A DNA stretch of 16,134 nt from Acetobacteraceae bacterium (GTDB lineage: Bacteria; Pseudomonadota; Alphaproteobacteria; Acetobacterales; Acetobacteraceae), in assembly GCA_019237355.1 (NCBI GenBank), contig JAFAHH010000298.1:1-16134 (forward strand), read 5' to 3'. The notes under the pieces were generated by a model. It was not told where the DNA came from. It did not search any database and saw only the letters and a program-made list of their open reading frames with translations. Numbering within the stretch: the stretch's first letter is position 1; each line of letters begins with the position of its first letter. This document shows positions 1-6,805 of the stretch, piece after piece. A program made the translations under genes and the position numbers.

Positions 1-131
1 ATGGCTTGAGGCGGACTCGGGTTCCCAATTCGCGAGCGGATGGGGGTCCCGATCGTCGGAAAGCCTCAATCGCACTCTAAAAACCAAAACTCTCAGAGCA
101 TGATGGCTTCGACGTAAAGCCATTATGCTCT
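1..131 (+). repeat. Two-hairpin intergenic repeat, copy 1 (extended form, cut by window start)
   Basis: Hairpin A lacks its first bases at the window edge but shows ATGGCTTGAGGCG at the start and AAGCCT..AATCGC..CTCT ending near 78. It carries an extra inner segment of about 35-40 bases with its own imperfect inverted repeat (CGGGTTCCC facing GGGGTCCCG). After an A-rich linker (AAAAACCAAAA), hairpin B has 15-base arms at 95-109 (AGAGCATGATGGCTT) and 117-131 (AAGCCATTATGCTCT) with one mismatch and a 7-base loop. Same family as the copies at 3634, 5842, 6806, 7258 and 7454. Confidence 0.8.
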
Positions 132-672
132 AGAGGCCGCCGCCGCACCTTCCACTCCACTCGGGCCGCCTACCTTACTTAGCGTACTTACCTTACGTTC
201 GGAGCACCCGGAGGTCGCCTCTGGGTCGGAAAACATTCATGCGCCGGCAACGTGGTGGCTGTCCCGGGTGACTACTATTCTAGGGCTACGTGATTACGTG
301 CCCCGGAAATACGCGAGTGCCTGGCGCTAACTCGCCAGCCCCAGTCTCGGAATTTTCGCCTCACTCAGATCGGCGCTTACGAATGATCGGGCCGCACGCC
401 TTAGAATCACCGTGAGCGCTAGTCGTGGGCTCCTCGAGCTGAAGCCCGATGGTTTTGTTTCGATTTTGAGACAGCACAGTTAAATCCGATCATTTGGACA
501 AAAAAGCTTGAAACCTGCCGAATGGCGTTCCAGCATAGAAAAAATGGAACAGCAGGAGCTGGCGTCGCGCGCGCATGCGGGCAATAAATACGTCCCTATC
601 CATAAAGCGACCGACCGGGTTTCCCGGAAGGTGACGTCTTTCGCGCGCTAACACTTACAAGAGGCACATCGA
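132..672. other. Gene-free stretch upstream of the CTQ oxidase gene
   Basis: I see no convincing gene or RNA here. Small structures are an 8-pair stem with a 3-base loop at 207-225 (CCCGGAGG / CCTCTGGG, one G-T pair) and a 6-pair stem at 321-338 (CTGGCG / CGCCAG). The octamer TACCTTAC occurs twice between about 171 and 197. No clear -35/-10 pair was found, although the promoter for the oxidase gene should lie here. A good ribosome binding site, GAGG at 661-664, sits 8 bases before the ATG at 673. Confidence 0.5.
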
Positions 673-2526
673 ATGAGCGCGCTGAACGATAAGACAATCG
701 TGAGGGCAGCGATCCATCCCGGAATTGGCATCTCCCGAGTTGCCAATAGCGAGGCCGAGTTTTTCCTGGCCCCAGAAGTACCCCATCCGCCGCGGGAAAA
801 GCCCGGATTCTACCGTGACGCCACAGGAGCTCTGAAGCGCCAGGCGCAGCGCTTTCGCGTTTATGGTCTGGACGCCAATGGACGGCCAGTGGCCGAACTG
901 ACGGCCGACAAGGCGGAGATAAGCTGGAGCGTGCACCTCGCCAACAAGAAGGCCGCGTGGTACCAGTTCCAGATCGCGCTGGACATCCCGGAGGCAGCAT
1001 CGGCCCCGCCCTCGTGGTTGCGAAACGCGACAATCGCCGATCGGCAACGCTTAACGATAGACCCCGGGCCGCGCCACATTAGGGGCCGCGACAAGAGCGG
1101 GCCGGAGTACCGTTTCGACAAAGGCTGCTTCATGGACCGGCCGGTCTACCTGGGCGAATTGCGCACCGATGCCGATGGTCGGCTGATCGTGTTGGGTGGG
1201 CACGGTAAATCGGCGTCTTACAGGGGCGCGCTCGCGATCACTTTCGCCAACAACGAAGGCTGGCATGATGACGTTGCGGACGGTCCGGTAACGGCAGAAG
1301 TAAGGCTCGGCGGCAGAAATTTGCCCGTCGACCCGGCGTGGGTCGTGGTAGCGCCGCCAAACTACGCGCCGATGCAGAAGTCGGTGCACACGATGTGGGA
1401 CCTGATCCGTGACGTGCTGATCAACGCCCGGATGCTGCCGAAGCCGCTACGGCCCTCCTTCGCGGATGACATCCTACCGATCTTCGAGCGGCTCTCGCAC
1501 CTGCAATGGGTGAATGCCGGTTTTGCCGCAGCTTTCGGCTGGGGCGCTCCAAATGACCTGACCAGCACCGAATGGTTGGCGAAGTTGTCGCGCAACGACC
1601 CCGGCATGGCTGAAATGCGGCATGTCATCGCCAACACGTTCCGTGTCTTCGAGCGGGATGCGTGGTCTCCCGTGCCGTGGCCATGGCTTTACGGCGACGC
1701 GACGGCCATCCCACCGGCAGAAACCCCGCGCCAGCACACGACCCTGACCGATACGCAACTCAGATTCCTGCAACAGTGGTCAGCGGGGGACTTCGAAGAA
1801 GATTATGATCCGGACGCCGAGCCCCCGCGATCGATCGAAGCGGTGTCGCTCGCCGATCAACCGGATATGCTTGATCGCGCCTCGCTGGAATTCTGCCTGG
1901 CCGATGCCTTTCATCCCGGATGCGAGATGACGTGGCCGATGCGCAATGCCGGTCTGTATATGGCGCCATTTCGGCTAGCCCACGCACCCCCTGGCTGGAT
2001 CGAACCCGAATACGGGCCGGTGCTTGGAGCGGAAGCGATCAGCCAGCCAAACGGACCGCTACTCGGCGGACAGCTTCCGGGCGGGATTACGCGATGGATG
2101 GCGGTACCATGGCAGACCGACACCGCCAGTTGCCGGTCTGGTTATTTGAAATCCTACGATCCGAACCTGCCGACGTTCTGGCCGGCACGGGTGCCGAACC
2201 AAGTTCTCACCGACACGGATTACAAGGTCGTTATCGATGAGGAACGGCCTCTTGCCGAGAGATTAGCCGCGTTCGCCCGCCGCGCCTCCTGGCTGCAACC
2301 TCTCGGCACCAAGAGCTACACTGACCAAATTAACAATATGATTGCGCATTTCGGCCGCATGGGCATTGTGGAGCCACGCGATGGTCCCAAGTCCGGGCCG
2401 TTCCCGGCTGTCATGGAGGTGCAGGACCTCCAGGATGTGCCGCCGAGCGCTGACCTTGTCCCCGAACCACTGGATCTGAGCGGCATCGAGAAGATGCGGC
2501 GCTTCCCGCATGGCCTTCGGCGCTGA
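673..2526 (+). CDS. LodA/GoxA-like CTQ-dependent amino acid oxidase
   Basis: This is a 617-residue member of the LodA/GoxA family, quinoprotein oxidases that oxidise the amine of an amino acid (the epsilon-amine of lysine for LodA, glycine for GoxA) and release H2O2. The N-terminus has the family signature HPGIGISRVANS (residues 15-26). Further hallmarks are PPNYAP (228-233), HPGCEMTWP with Cys417, and VPWQTDTASC with Asp483 four residues before Cys487. The Asp-x3-Cys spacing matches what I recall for LodA Asp512/Cys516, where the Cys becomes half of the cysteine tryptophylquinone. The partner Trp is probably Trp540; Trp503 in FWPARVPN is less likely. No signal peptide is seen. Length is somewhat below LodA (about 726). 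The ATG has GAGG 8 bases upstream. The maturase gene follows after 6 bases. The family call is firm; the substrate cannot be read from the sequence. Confidence 0.92.
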   Translation: MSALNDKTIVRAAIHPGIGISRVANSEAEFFLAPEVPHPPREKPGFYRDATGALKRQAQRFRVYGLDANGRPVAELTADKAEISWSVHLANKKAAWYQFQIALDIPEAASAPPSWLRNATIADRQRLTIDPGPRHIRGRDKSGPEYRFDKGCFMDRPVYLGELRTDADGRLIVLGGHGKSASYRGALAITFANNEGWHDDVADGPVTAEVRLGGRNLPVDPAWVVVAPPNYAPMQKSVHTMWDLIRDVLINARMLPKPLRPSFADDILPIFERLSHLQWVNAGFAAAFGWGAPNDLTSTEWLAKLSRNDPGMAEMRHVIANTFRVFERDAWSPVPWPWLYGDATAIPPAETPRQHTTLTDTQLRFLQQWSAGDFEEDYDPDAEPPRSIEAVSLADQPDMLDRASLEFCLADAFHPGCEMTWPMRNAGLYMAPFRLAHAPPGWIEPEYGPVLGAEAISQPNGPLLGGQLPGGITRWMAVPWQTDTASCRSGYLKSYDPNLPTFWPARVPNQVLTDTDYKVVIDEERPLAERLAAFARRASWLQPLGTKSYTDQINNMIAHFGRMGIVEPRDGPKSGPFPAVMEVQDLQDVPPSADLVPEPLDLSGIEKMRRFPHGLRR

Positions 2527-2532
2527 GTCCGA

Positions 2533-3636
2533 ATGGACTCAGCCGACGTCGTCATTATAGGCGCCGGGCCTGCGGGTGCGGCGGCGGCTTTGAACCTTGC
2601 GCCGATGCGTCACGTCGTCTTGGTCGAACGCCGCGCCAATGGTCTGCAGCGCACTGGGGAAGCGCTGCCGCCCGTGGCGCGACGGCTGTTCGCCGATATG
2701 GGCTTGCTCGCGGAGTTCCTGGCCGAGGGCCATCTGCCCTGCCACGGCAATCGCTCGGTCTGGGGAACGGATAAGCCGATCGAAACCGATTTCCTGCGCG
2801 ACCTAGACGGCCACGGATGGCATCTCGACCGCACCCGGTTCGATGACTGGCTTCGGCGCGCCGCGGTCAAGCGCGGTGCAACGCCATTGATGCCGGCGCG
2901 CTTCGACGCGATCGAGCGCGAGGGCGCCCGATGGCGCGTGCGGGTGGTGTGTGACAATGGGCCAGCCGAACTGTCAACGCCGGTGGTCATCGACTGCGGC
3001 GGTCGGAGGGCGCCTGCCGCCCGTCGTCTCGGCGCACAGCGCCAGAATGCCGGCGAGCGGTTGGTATGTGCATGGGCGCTCGGCACCGAGCGATCCGGAA
3101 ATCGCGGCGCCGGGTTCACCGTCGTCGAGGCAGTCGAGGACGGTTGGTGGTACACGGCGCCTGTGCCCGGGCGACGGCGCGTGCTTGCTCTTTTCACCGA
3201 CGCCGACCTGATCGGAAAGCGATTGGCCGGTGACGGCGCAGCCCTGGTCAGGTGTGCGATGGCGACCTGCCAAATCGGTCCACTGATGGACGATGCTGCC
3301 TTCAGGGCCAGGCAAGGCGGGCTGACCGCAGCACATCATACATTCCTCGATGCCTGCTCCGGTCCTGGCTGGATTGCTGCCGGAGACGCCAGCATCAGCT
3401 TTGACCCCATTTCGTCGCAAGGATTGTTGCACGCGCTGTTCTCCGGTCTCAGCGCTGCCGAGGCGGCTGAGAGGTATCTGACGGGCGCGCCCGACGCACT
3501 CGATCTCTATCAGCGCGTCATCCATGGCGTTAAATATGTCTACGCGAGTCGCGTGGCAGCCTACTATGCGACCGAGACTCGCTGGGCTGCCGCGCCGTTC
3601 TGGCAGAGGCGGCGGGTTCAGGCTGAACTATTCTAG
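2533..3636 (+). CDS. LodB-like FAD-dependent maturase for the CTQ oxidase
   Basis: This is a 367-residue flavoprotein of the LodB/tryptophan-halogenase-like group. In known systems LodB-type proteins are needed to form the tryptophylquinone in their LodA-type partner, and this gene directly follows such a partner with a 6-base gap and no strong ribosome site of its own, suggesting translational coupling. The N-terminal dinucleotide-binding motif is VVIIGAGPAGAAAA (GxGxxG at residues 10-15), followed by an acidic-end strand (VLVERR) and a GEALPP segment. The second FAD-contact motif is WIAAGDASISFDPISSQG with Asp285 in the GD pair. No membrane segment or signal peptide is visible, so it should be cytoplasmic. 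The stop codon TAG (3634-3636) is the first three bases of a downstream repeat, so the last residues may have been set by that insertion. A generic flavin monooxygenase is the alternative, but context favours LodB. Confidence 0.9.
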   Translation: MDSADVVIIGAGPAGAAAALNLAPMRHVVLVERRANGLQRTGEALPPVARRLFADMGLLAEFLAEGHLPCHGNRSVWGTDKPIETDFLRDLDGHGWHLDRTRFDDWLRRAAVKRGATPLMPARFDAIEREGARWRVRVVCDNGPAELSTPVVIDCGGRRAPAARRLGAQRQNAGERLVCAWALGTERSGNRGAGFTVVEAVEDGWWYTAPVPGRRRVLALFTDADLIGKRLAGDGAALVRCAMATCQIGPLMDDAAFRARQGGLTAAHHTFLDACSGPGWIAAGDASISFDPISSQGLLHALFSGLSAAEAAERYLTGAPDALDLYQRVIHGVKYVYASRVAAYYATETRWAAAPFWQRRRVQAELF

Positions 3637-3736
3637 AGCGCGATCGCTTGAGGCGGAATCGTCGGAAAGCGTGAATCGCGCTCTCAAATCGAGAGTAGAG
3701 CACATGCGACCGACGGGGTCGGTCGGAATGTGCTCT
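3634..3736 (+). repeat. Two-hairpin intergenic repeat, copy 2
   Basis: Hairpin A (3634-3684) has arms TAGAGCGCGAT and ATCGCGCTCT. Its inner stem reads CGCTT / AAGCG instead of the usual GGCTT / AAGCC, a paired change that preserves pairing. Hairpin B (3697-3736) is a variant with two stem blocks: AGAGCACAT / ATGTGCTCT (9 pairs) and GACCGAC / GTCGGTC (7 pairs) around a 3-base loop. The first TAG is the stop codon of the flavoprotein gene. The element could act as a terminator or mRNA 3' end for the oxidase operon, though no U-tract follows. Confidence 0.85.
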
Positions 3737-3796
3737 GGGCCGGATCTTTGTGATAGCGAGGTCGTAGAGCCATCAGGACTCCGTAGATCATGGCTG

Positions 3797-3961
3797 CGCG
3801 ACGAAAAAAGCGTCGCGAGTTCCCTGGTCGGGTTGGAACGGCGTGGTCGGTGTGCGGGCGTGATCGCGGCCCACGTTCGGGCCCGAAGTACGATCACTAC
3901 GCCCGCCCTCCGCCACGCGGACCAGGCAGGCGGAGGCGGACCACGCTGCCGCCACCCGGCC
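3797..3961. other. Strongly structured non-coding stretch (nested hairpins)
   Basis: Most of the gap between the flavoprotein and DUF1003 genes folds on paper. A 7-pair hairpin CGCGACG / CGTCGCG (3797-3803, 3811-3817) has an AAAAAAG loop. It is followed by a long imperfect hairpin: an outer stem 3826-3836 / 3952-3961 with one bulge and one wobble, an 8-pair stem 3841-3848 (GCGTGGTC) / 3939-3946 (GACCACGC), and a 13-pair stem 3854-3866 / 3891-3906 with a 2-base bulge, capped by GGCCC / GGGCC (3868-3872, 3879-3883). A competing stem joins 3903-3914 to 3929-3939. No believable protein is encoded. It may be a palindromic mobile remnant, a structured RNA or the DUF1003 leader. Bases 3737-3796 hold nothing I recognise. 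Confidence 0.45.
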
Positions 3962-4003
3962 CAAAACACGTTTTCTGGCCTCACCCCGAGGGGTATCGAT
4001 AAG

Positions 4004-4029
4004 TGAACCGAAAGCGCCCTTGGCTGGTT
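4004..4029 (+). promoter_or_regulatory. Possible EcfG-type (general stress) promoter for the DUF1003 gene
   Basis: TGAAC (4004-4008), 17 bases, then GGTT (4026-4029). The alphaproteobacterial general stress sigma factor EcfG prefers GGAAC, 16-17 bases, CGTT, so 4 of 5 and 3 of 4 bases match with correct spacing. Transcription would start about 20 bases before the ATG at 4055, just upstream of the ribosome site GGGGA (4045-4049). DUF1003 genes are, from memory, plausible stress-regulon members. Short motifs like this occur by chance, so the call is tentative. Confidence 0.3.
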
Positions 4030-4054
4030 TCCCCCAAAAGCACTGGGGAACAGA

Positions 4055-4582
4055 ATGCCGGCTAAGCTACAACCAACACCGCAAGCGGTTATTGAGAGCA
4101 TCGAGACGGTTCTGCGCCTCGAAGAGGCCGCCTTGCGCGGCCGCACCGCGGGCGAGAAAGCGTCGGACCTCATCGCAAATTTTATCGGCACCATCGCCTT
4201 CGTAGCCCTCCAAATGGCCTGGCTTGCAGCCTGGGCCGTGATCAATCTCGGGCTGGTCCCAGCGGTGCGCCCATTCGATCCCTATCCGTTCCAGCTGCTT
4301 TGTATGCTCGTATCAATCGAGGCCGTTCTGCTGTCAGCGTTTGTCCTGATCAAGCAGAATCGGATGAGCTATTTATCGGACCGGCGCGCGCATCTTGACC
4401 TGCAGATTAATCTCTTGGCCGAGCGCGAAGTGACCCGGCTGCTGCAGATCACCGAACGCATCGGCCGGCGGCTCGGCGTGGATCCGGGCCTGACCACGGA
4501 CCAGGTCCAGGAGCTCACCACGATTACCGAAGTGGAGCACCTCGCAAAGGCGCTCGATAGCAAGATGTCCGAAGGCACTTAA
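4055..4582 (+). CDS. DUF1003 family inner-membrane protein
   Basis: This is a 175-residue protein with the layout of DUF1003: a soluble N-terminus, two closely spaced transmembrane helices (about residues 42-68 and 79-99) separated by a short proline-containing turn, then a charged helical tail. The family core is visible in NFIGTIAF, the AWAVINLG region, the FDPYPFQLL turn and the conserved segment IKQNRMSYLSDRRAHLDLQI. The tail (about 105-150) is amphipathic and could form a coiled coil. The biochemical role of the family is unknown to me. The start is set by GGGGA 5 bases before the ATG and by a family-like N-terminus. The topoisomerase gene follows 32 bases after the stop on the same strand, so the two are probably co-transcribed. 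The family call is secure; function is not inferred. Confidence 0.9.
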   Translation: MPAKLQPTPQAVIESIETVLRLEEAALRGRTAGEKASDLIANFIGTIAFVALQMAWLAAWAVINLGLVPAVRPFDPYPFQLLCMLVSIEAVLLSAFVLIKQNRMSYLSDRRAHLDLQINLLAEREVTRLLQITERIGRRLGVDPGLTTDQVQELTTITEVEHLAKALDSKMSEGT

Positions 4583-4614
4583 TACTTTGCACCATCTCGC
4601 GCGTTGGGCTGGTC

Positions 4615-5733
4615 ATGCCCGATTCTGGAATTTTACCCAACCTCGCCGACGAACACCCCATCGTGGCCGACCCCCAAACAGCCGCCAAAGAAGCGGGTCT
4701 CCGGTATGTCAGCGATCGCCAGCCGGGTATCCGGCGCGAGCGGACGCCTGAAGGATTCGTCTATCGCAACCCGGATGGTTCGCCAGTGGCCGACGAGAAG
4801 ACGCTGGAGCGGATCAAGAAGCTCGCGATCCCGCCCGCCTATGAGCAGGTCTGGATTTGCCGCATTCCCAATGGCCATTTGCAAGCGGTAGGACGCGATG
4901 CGCGGGGGCGGAAGCAATACCGCTATCACGCCCGCTGGCGTGCGGTGCGCGACGAAAATAAATATGAAAAGATGCTCGCCTTTGGCCGGCTGCTGCCAAA
5001 CATCCGCGCGCGCGTGCAGGAGGATATCGGCCGTCCGGGTTTACCCCGGGAGAAAGTCCTTGCCGCCATCGTACGGCTGCTCGAGACGACGCTCGCCCGC
5101 GTTGGAAACGAGGAGTACGCCCGGGCCAATCGCAGTTTCGGACTGACCACGCTGCGCAACCGGCATGTCAAGGTGGCCGGCAGCCATATCATTTTCGATT
5201 TCAAAGGCAAGCACGGGATCAAGCACCATATCGATTTGGCCGACCGGAAGCTTGCCCGCATCGTACGCCGCTGCATGGACATACCCGGCCAGGACCTATT
5301 TCAGTACATCGGCGAAGACGGCGAGCCGCACGGCATCGGCTCGGAGGACGTGAACGCCTATCTCCGCGACATTTCAGGCGAGGAAATCACGGCCAAGGAC
5401 TTCCGCACCTGGGCGGCGACCAAGCTAGCGGCCCTCGCCCTCCGGGAGTTGGAGGCTTTCGATAACCAGGCCAAAGCCAAGAAGAATGTGGTCCGAGCCG
5501 TTGAGGCCGTGGCGAAGATGCTCGGCAACACCCCGGCAATATGCCGCAAATGCTACATCCACCCAGCCATTTTCGACGGCTACCTGGATGGTAGCCTTAT
5601 GCAGGCCCTAAAGGCGCGCGCCGACGAGGCTTTGGAGCAGCCGCAAACCGGGCTTTCTTCCGAAGAGGTGGTCGTGACGGCCTTCCTGAGCCAGCGGCTT
5701 GGCGAGGCTTCTCGTGAGGCCCGCGCGGCGTAA
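4615..5733 (+). CDS. DNA topoisomerase IB (poxvirus/bacterial type)
   Basis: This is a 372-residue type IB topoisomerase, which relaxes supercoils of either sign by a transient 3'-phosphotyrosyl nick without ATP. The N-terminal DNA-binding domain begins at AGLRYVSDRQPGIRRER and includes IPPAYEQVWICRIPNGHLQA and DARGRKQYRYH. Candidate catalytic residues are Arg162 (RVGNEEY), Lys199 (FKGKHG), Arg264 (DFRTWAATK), Asn305 (MLGNTPA) and the nucleophile Tyr314 (CRKCYIHP). Asn in place of the usual His is, as I recall, known from the Deinococcus enzyme, and the spacing 37/65/41/9 agrees with my memory of that protein. So the enzyme looks active. The ATG lacks a strong ribosome site, so initiation may be coupled to the upstream gene; the first 25 or so residues precede the conserved domain and could be shorter in reality. 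The likely role is as an auxiliary relaxase in the nucleoid. Confidence 0.93.
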   Translation: MPDSGILPNLADEHPIVADPQTAAKEAGLRYVSDRQPGIRRERTPEGFVYRNPDGSPVADEKTLERIKKLAIPPAYEQVWICRIPNGHLQAVGRDARGRKQYRYHARWRAVRDENKYEKMLAFGRLLPNIRARVQEDIGRPGLPREKVLAAIVRLLETTLARVGNEEYARANRSFGLTTLRNRHVKVAGSHIIFDFKGKHGIKHHIDLADRKLARIVRRCMDIPGQDLFQYIGEDGEPHGIGSEDVNAYLRDISGEEITAKDFRTWAATKLAALALRELEAFDNQAKAKKNVVRAVEAVAKMLGNTPAICRKCYIHPAIFDGYLDGSLMQALKARADEALEQPQTGLSSEEVVVTAFLSQRLGEASREARAA

Positions 5734-5841
5734 GAACTGCCTCCCAGATAACGCGGCTGTGATCATAACGAGAACAGGGTCTTTTTTCCTGGAAAATGTT
5801 TCTTAAACGTTCTCCTTCATAACTCCGGCCCACGGCCAGGC
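5734..5841. other. Gap after topoisomerase gene, no clear element
   Basis: This is the first third of a 361-base gap. There is a T-rich run (GGGTCTTTTTTCCTGG near 5776-5791), and hexamers GAGAAC and GTTCTC flank it about 33 bases apart, but there is no convincing GC stem before the T run. A weak terminator for the DUF1003-topoisomerase unit is possible but not established. The rest of the gap is the repeat at 5842-5975 and about 120 bases leading to the next gene, in which I see no promoter. Confidence 0.3.
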
Positions 5842-5975
5842 TAGAGCGCGATGGCTTGAGGCGACTCGGGTCCCAATTCGCGAGAATCGGGAACCCGATC
5901 GTCGGAAAGCCTGAATCGCGCTCTAAAACCAAAGGTTCTAGAGCGGGACGGCTTTACCTAAGTCATCCCGCGCTA
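5842..5975 (+). repeat. Two-hairpin intergenic repeat, copy 3 (extended form)
   Basis: Hairpin A (5842-5924) has arms TAGAGCGCGATGGCTT and AAGCC..AATCGCGCTCT. Relative to the short copies it has an inner insert of about 35-40 bases, running from CTCGGGTCCC to GGGAACCCGATC, which forms its own inverted repeat and matches the insert of copy 1. The linker AAAACCAAAGG leads to hairpin B (5939-5954 / 5960-5975), TAGAGCGGGACGGCTT facing AAGTCATCCCGCGCTA, with a few mismatches and a 5-base loop. Confidence 0.85.
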
Positions 5976-6094
5976 GCCGCACTTCTGGACAAAACGTCTC
6001 GCGCAACTCTGTGGAGACGAACCGGTGTGTTTACAGCCGCCACCCAGGCAAGTGATCGCCCGCTCAAAGCCCACCCGATCGGGCCTCCGTTGAA

Positions 6095-6592
6095 ATGTCT
6101 CGCACCGTGACCTACGAAGCCGCGGTCCAGCATGTGATGGGGCTGCGGCGCGTCAAGCATTTCGACCTCGCCCGGCAGCTCGGCATCCATTTGACTGCCG
6201 CCCTGAAGCTGCTGCAGCGCATGCAGCAAGAGGGCATTGTCGGCCCGATGGACCTCCATGGCTGGCGGCAAGTCCTAATCAAACCCGATCCGTTCTATGG
6301 CAGCCTCCTCGAAGAGGTCAGACGCTCGCGCGAGCTCGCCGCAAGGGCGGTTGCCGAGGCCTCGCTATGGAAGCGTCGGGCGCTCGCAGCCCAGAGCGAC
6401 TCGAAACCGAGGGCGTCCCCGCCCCCGGCTGCATCCAGCGGCGCGAGTGACGATCGGATCAACAAAATCCGCCGGCTCCTCGCGAAGGAACTGCATCCCG
6501 ATGCGTGCGACTCGGGCGGTCCAGAAGCCCGCGTCCGGGCGGAACTGTTCAAGAAGATCTGGCCAAAGCTGGAATCCGTAGGAGCGGCTTAG
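6095..6592 (+). CDS. FtsK-gamma-like winged helix fused to a degenerate J-domain
   Basis: This is a 165-residue protein I do not recognise as a named family. Residues about 6-62 resemble the FtsK gamma domain, the winged helix that reads KOPS DNA sites: YEAAVQHV, then LARQLGIHLTAALKLLQRM, EEGIVGP-like QEGIVGP (45-51), and a RQVLI strand. Residues about 67-98 are a charged Ala/Arg helix, followed by a Pro/Ser/Ala linker (105-118). The C-terminus (119-162) looks like J-domain helices II-III: KIRRLLAKELHPD with His-Pro-Asp at 134-136, a short loop, then ARVRAELFKKIWPKLE. Helix I of a J-domain is not evident. There is no FtsK ATPase or membrane part, so this is not a truncated translocase in the simple sense. 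The ATG has no strong ribosome site. I infer a cytoplasmic DNA-binding protein that might recruit DnaK; both domain calls rest on motif reading only. Confidence 0.72.
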   Translation: MSRTVTYEAAVQHVMGLRRVKHFDLARQLGIHLTAALKLLQRMQQEGIVGPMDLHGWRQVLIKPDPFYGSLLEEVRRSRELAARAVAEASLWKRRALAAQSDSKPRASPPPAASSGASDDRINKIRRLLAKELHPDACDSGGPEARVRAELFKKIWPKLESVGAA

Positions 6593-6608
6593 AACAGATC
6601 CGCGGCTC

Positions 6609-6666
6609 CACGATGGCCAGTTTTGGTTTTGAGAGCCGGCAATTCCGCCTCGGGCCATCGTGCTCT
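6609..6666 (-). repeat. Inverted, internally deleted copy of hairpin A (copy 4)
   Basis: Read on the - strand this starts AGAGCACGATGGCCCGAGG, continues GCGGAATTGCCGG and jumps to CTCTCAAAACCAAAACT, so the right inner part of hairpin A is missing while the linker is kept. The ends form a perfect 10-base inverted repeat (CACGATGGCC 6609-6618, GGCCATCGTG 6653-6662). It is the only copy found in the opposite orientation. Confidence 0.65.
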
Positions 6667-6746
6667 GATTCGGCTCCGAAAGCGCCGCTGCCCTGGGATC
6701 GTTCCTGGGTGGACAGCGTTATGCGGCCAATCATCCTAGAGCAGAT

Positions 6747-6782
6747 CGCGCTCCTGGAAACGCTTGTGGTTCCAGGAGCGCG
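6747..6782. repeat. Perfect 13-pair hairpin
   Basis: CGCGCTCCTGGAA (6747-6759) and TTCCAGGAGCGCG (6770-6782) are exact reverse complements around the 10-base loop ACGCTTGTGG. It is preceded by CTAGAGCAGAT, which resembles the start of the two-hairpin repeat, so it may be a diverged hairpin B. It lacks a T-tract on either side. Confidence 0.6.
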
Positions 6783-6805
6783 TGAAGATGCTCGAAAAAA
6801 CAAGG

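Noticed and set aside
3790..4002. 70-residue Arg/Pro-rich open frame
   Set aside because: Its composition reflects the GC-rich palindrome it lies on; there is no ribosome site and no recognisable domain.
3524..4245. Long open frames on both strands across the gap after the flavoprotein gene
   Set aside because: They translate the repeat and the hairpin-rich stretch (peptides such as LSDDSASSDRALE come from the repeat), start inside neighbouring genes and have no ribosome site or family resemblance.
5539..5560. Topoisomerase IB as inactive because the catalytic His is Asn305
   Set aside because: Asn at this place is known, as I recall, in the Deinococcus type bacterial enzymes, and the other catalytic residues including Tyr314 are present.
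5770..5815. Rho-independent terminator after the topoisomerase gene
   Set aside because: There is a T run, but the only flanking inverted hexamers enclose it instead of preceding it, and no GC-rich stem adjoins the run.
5856..6110. 84-residue open frame on the + strand
   Set aside because: Most of it is the two-hairpin repeat read in frame, and it overlaps the start of the next gene.
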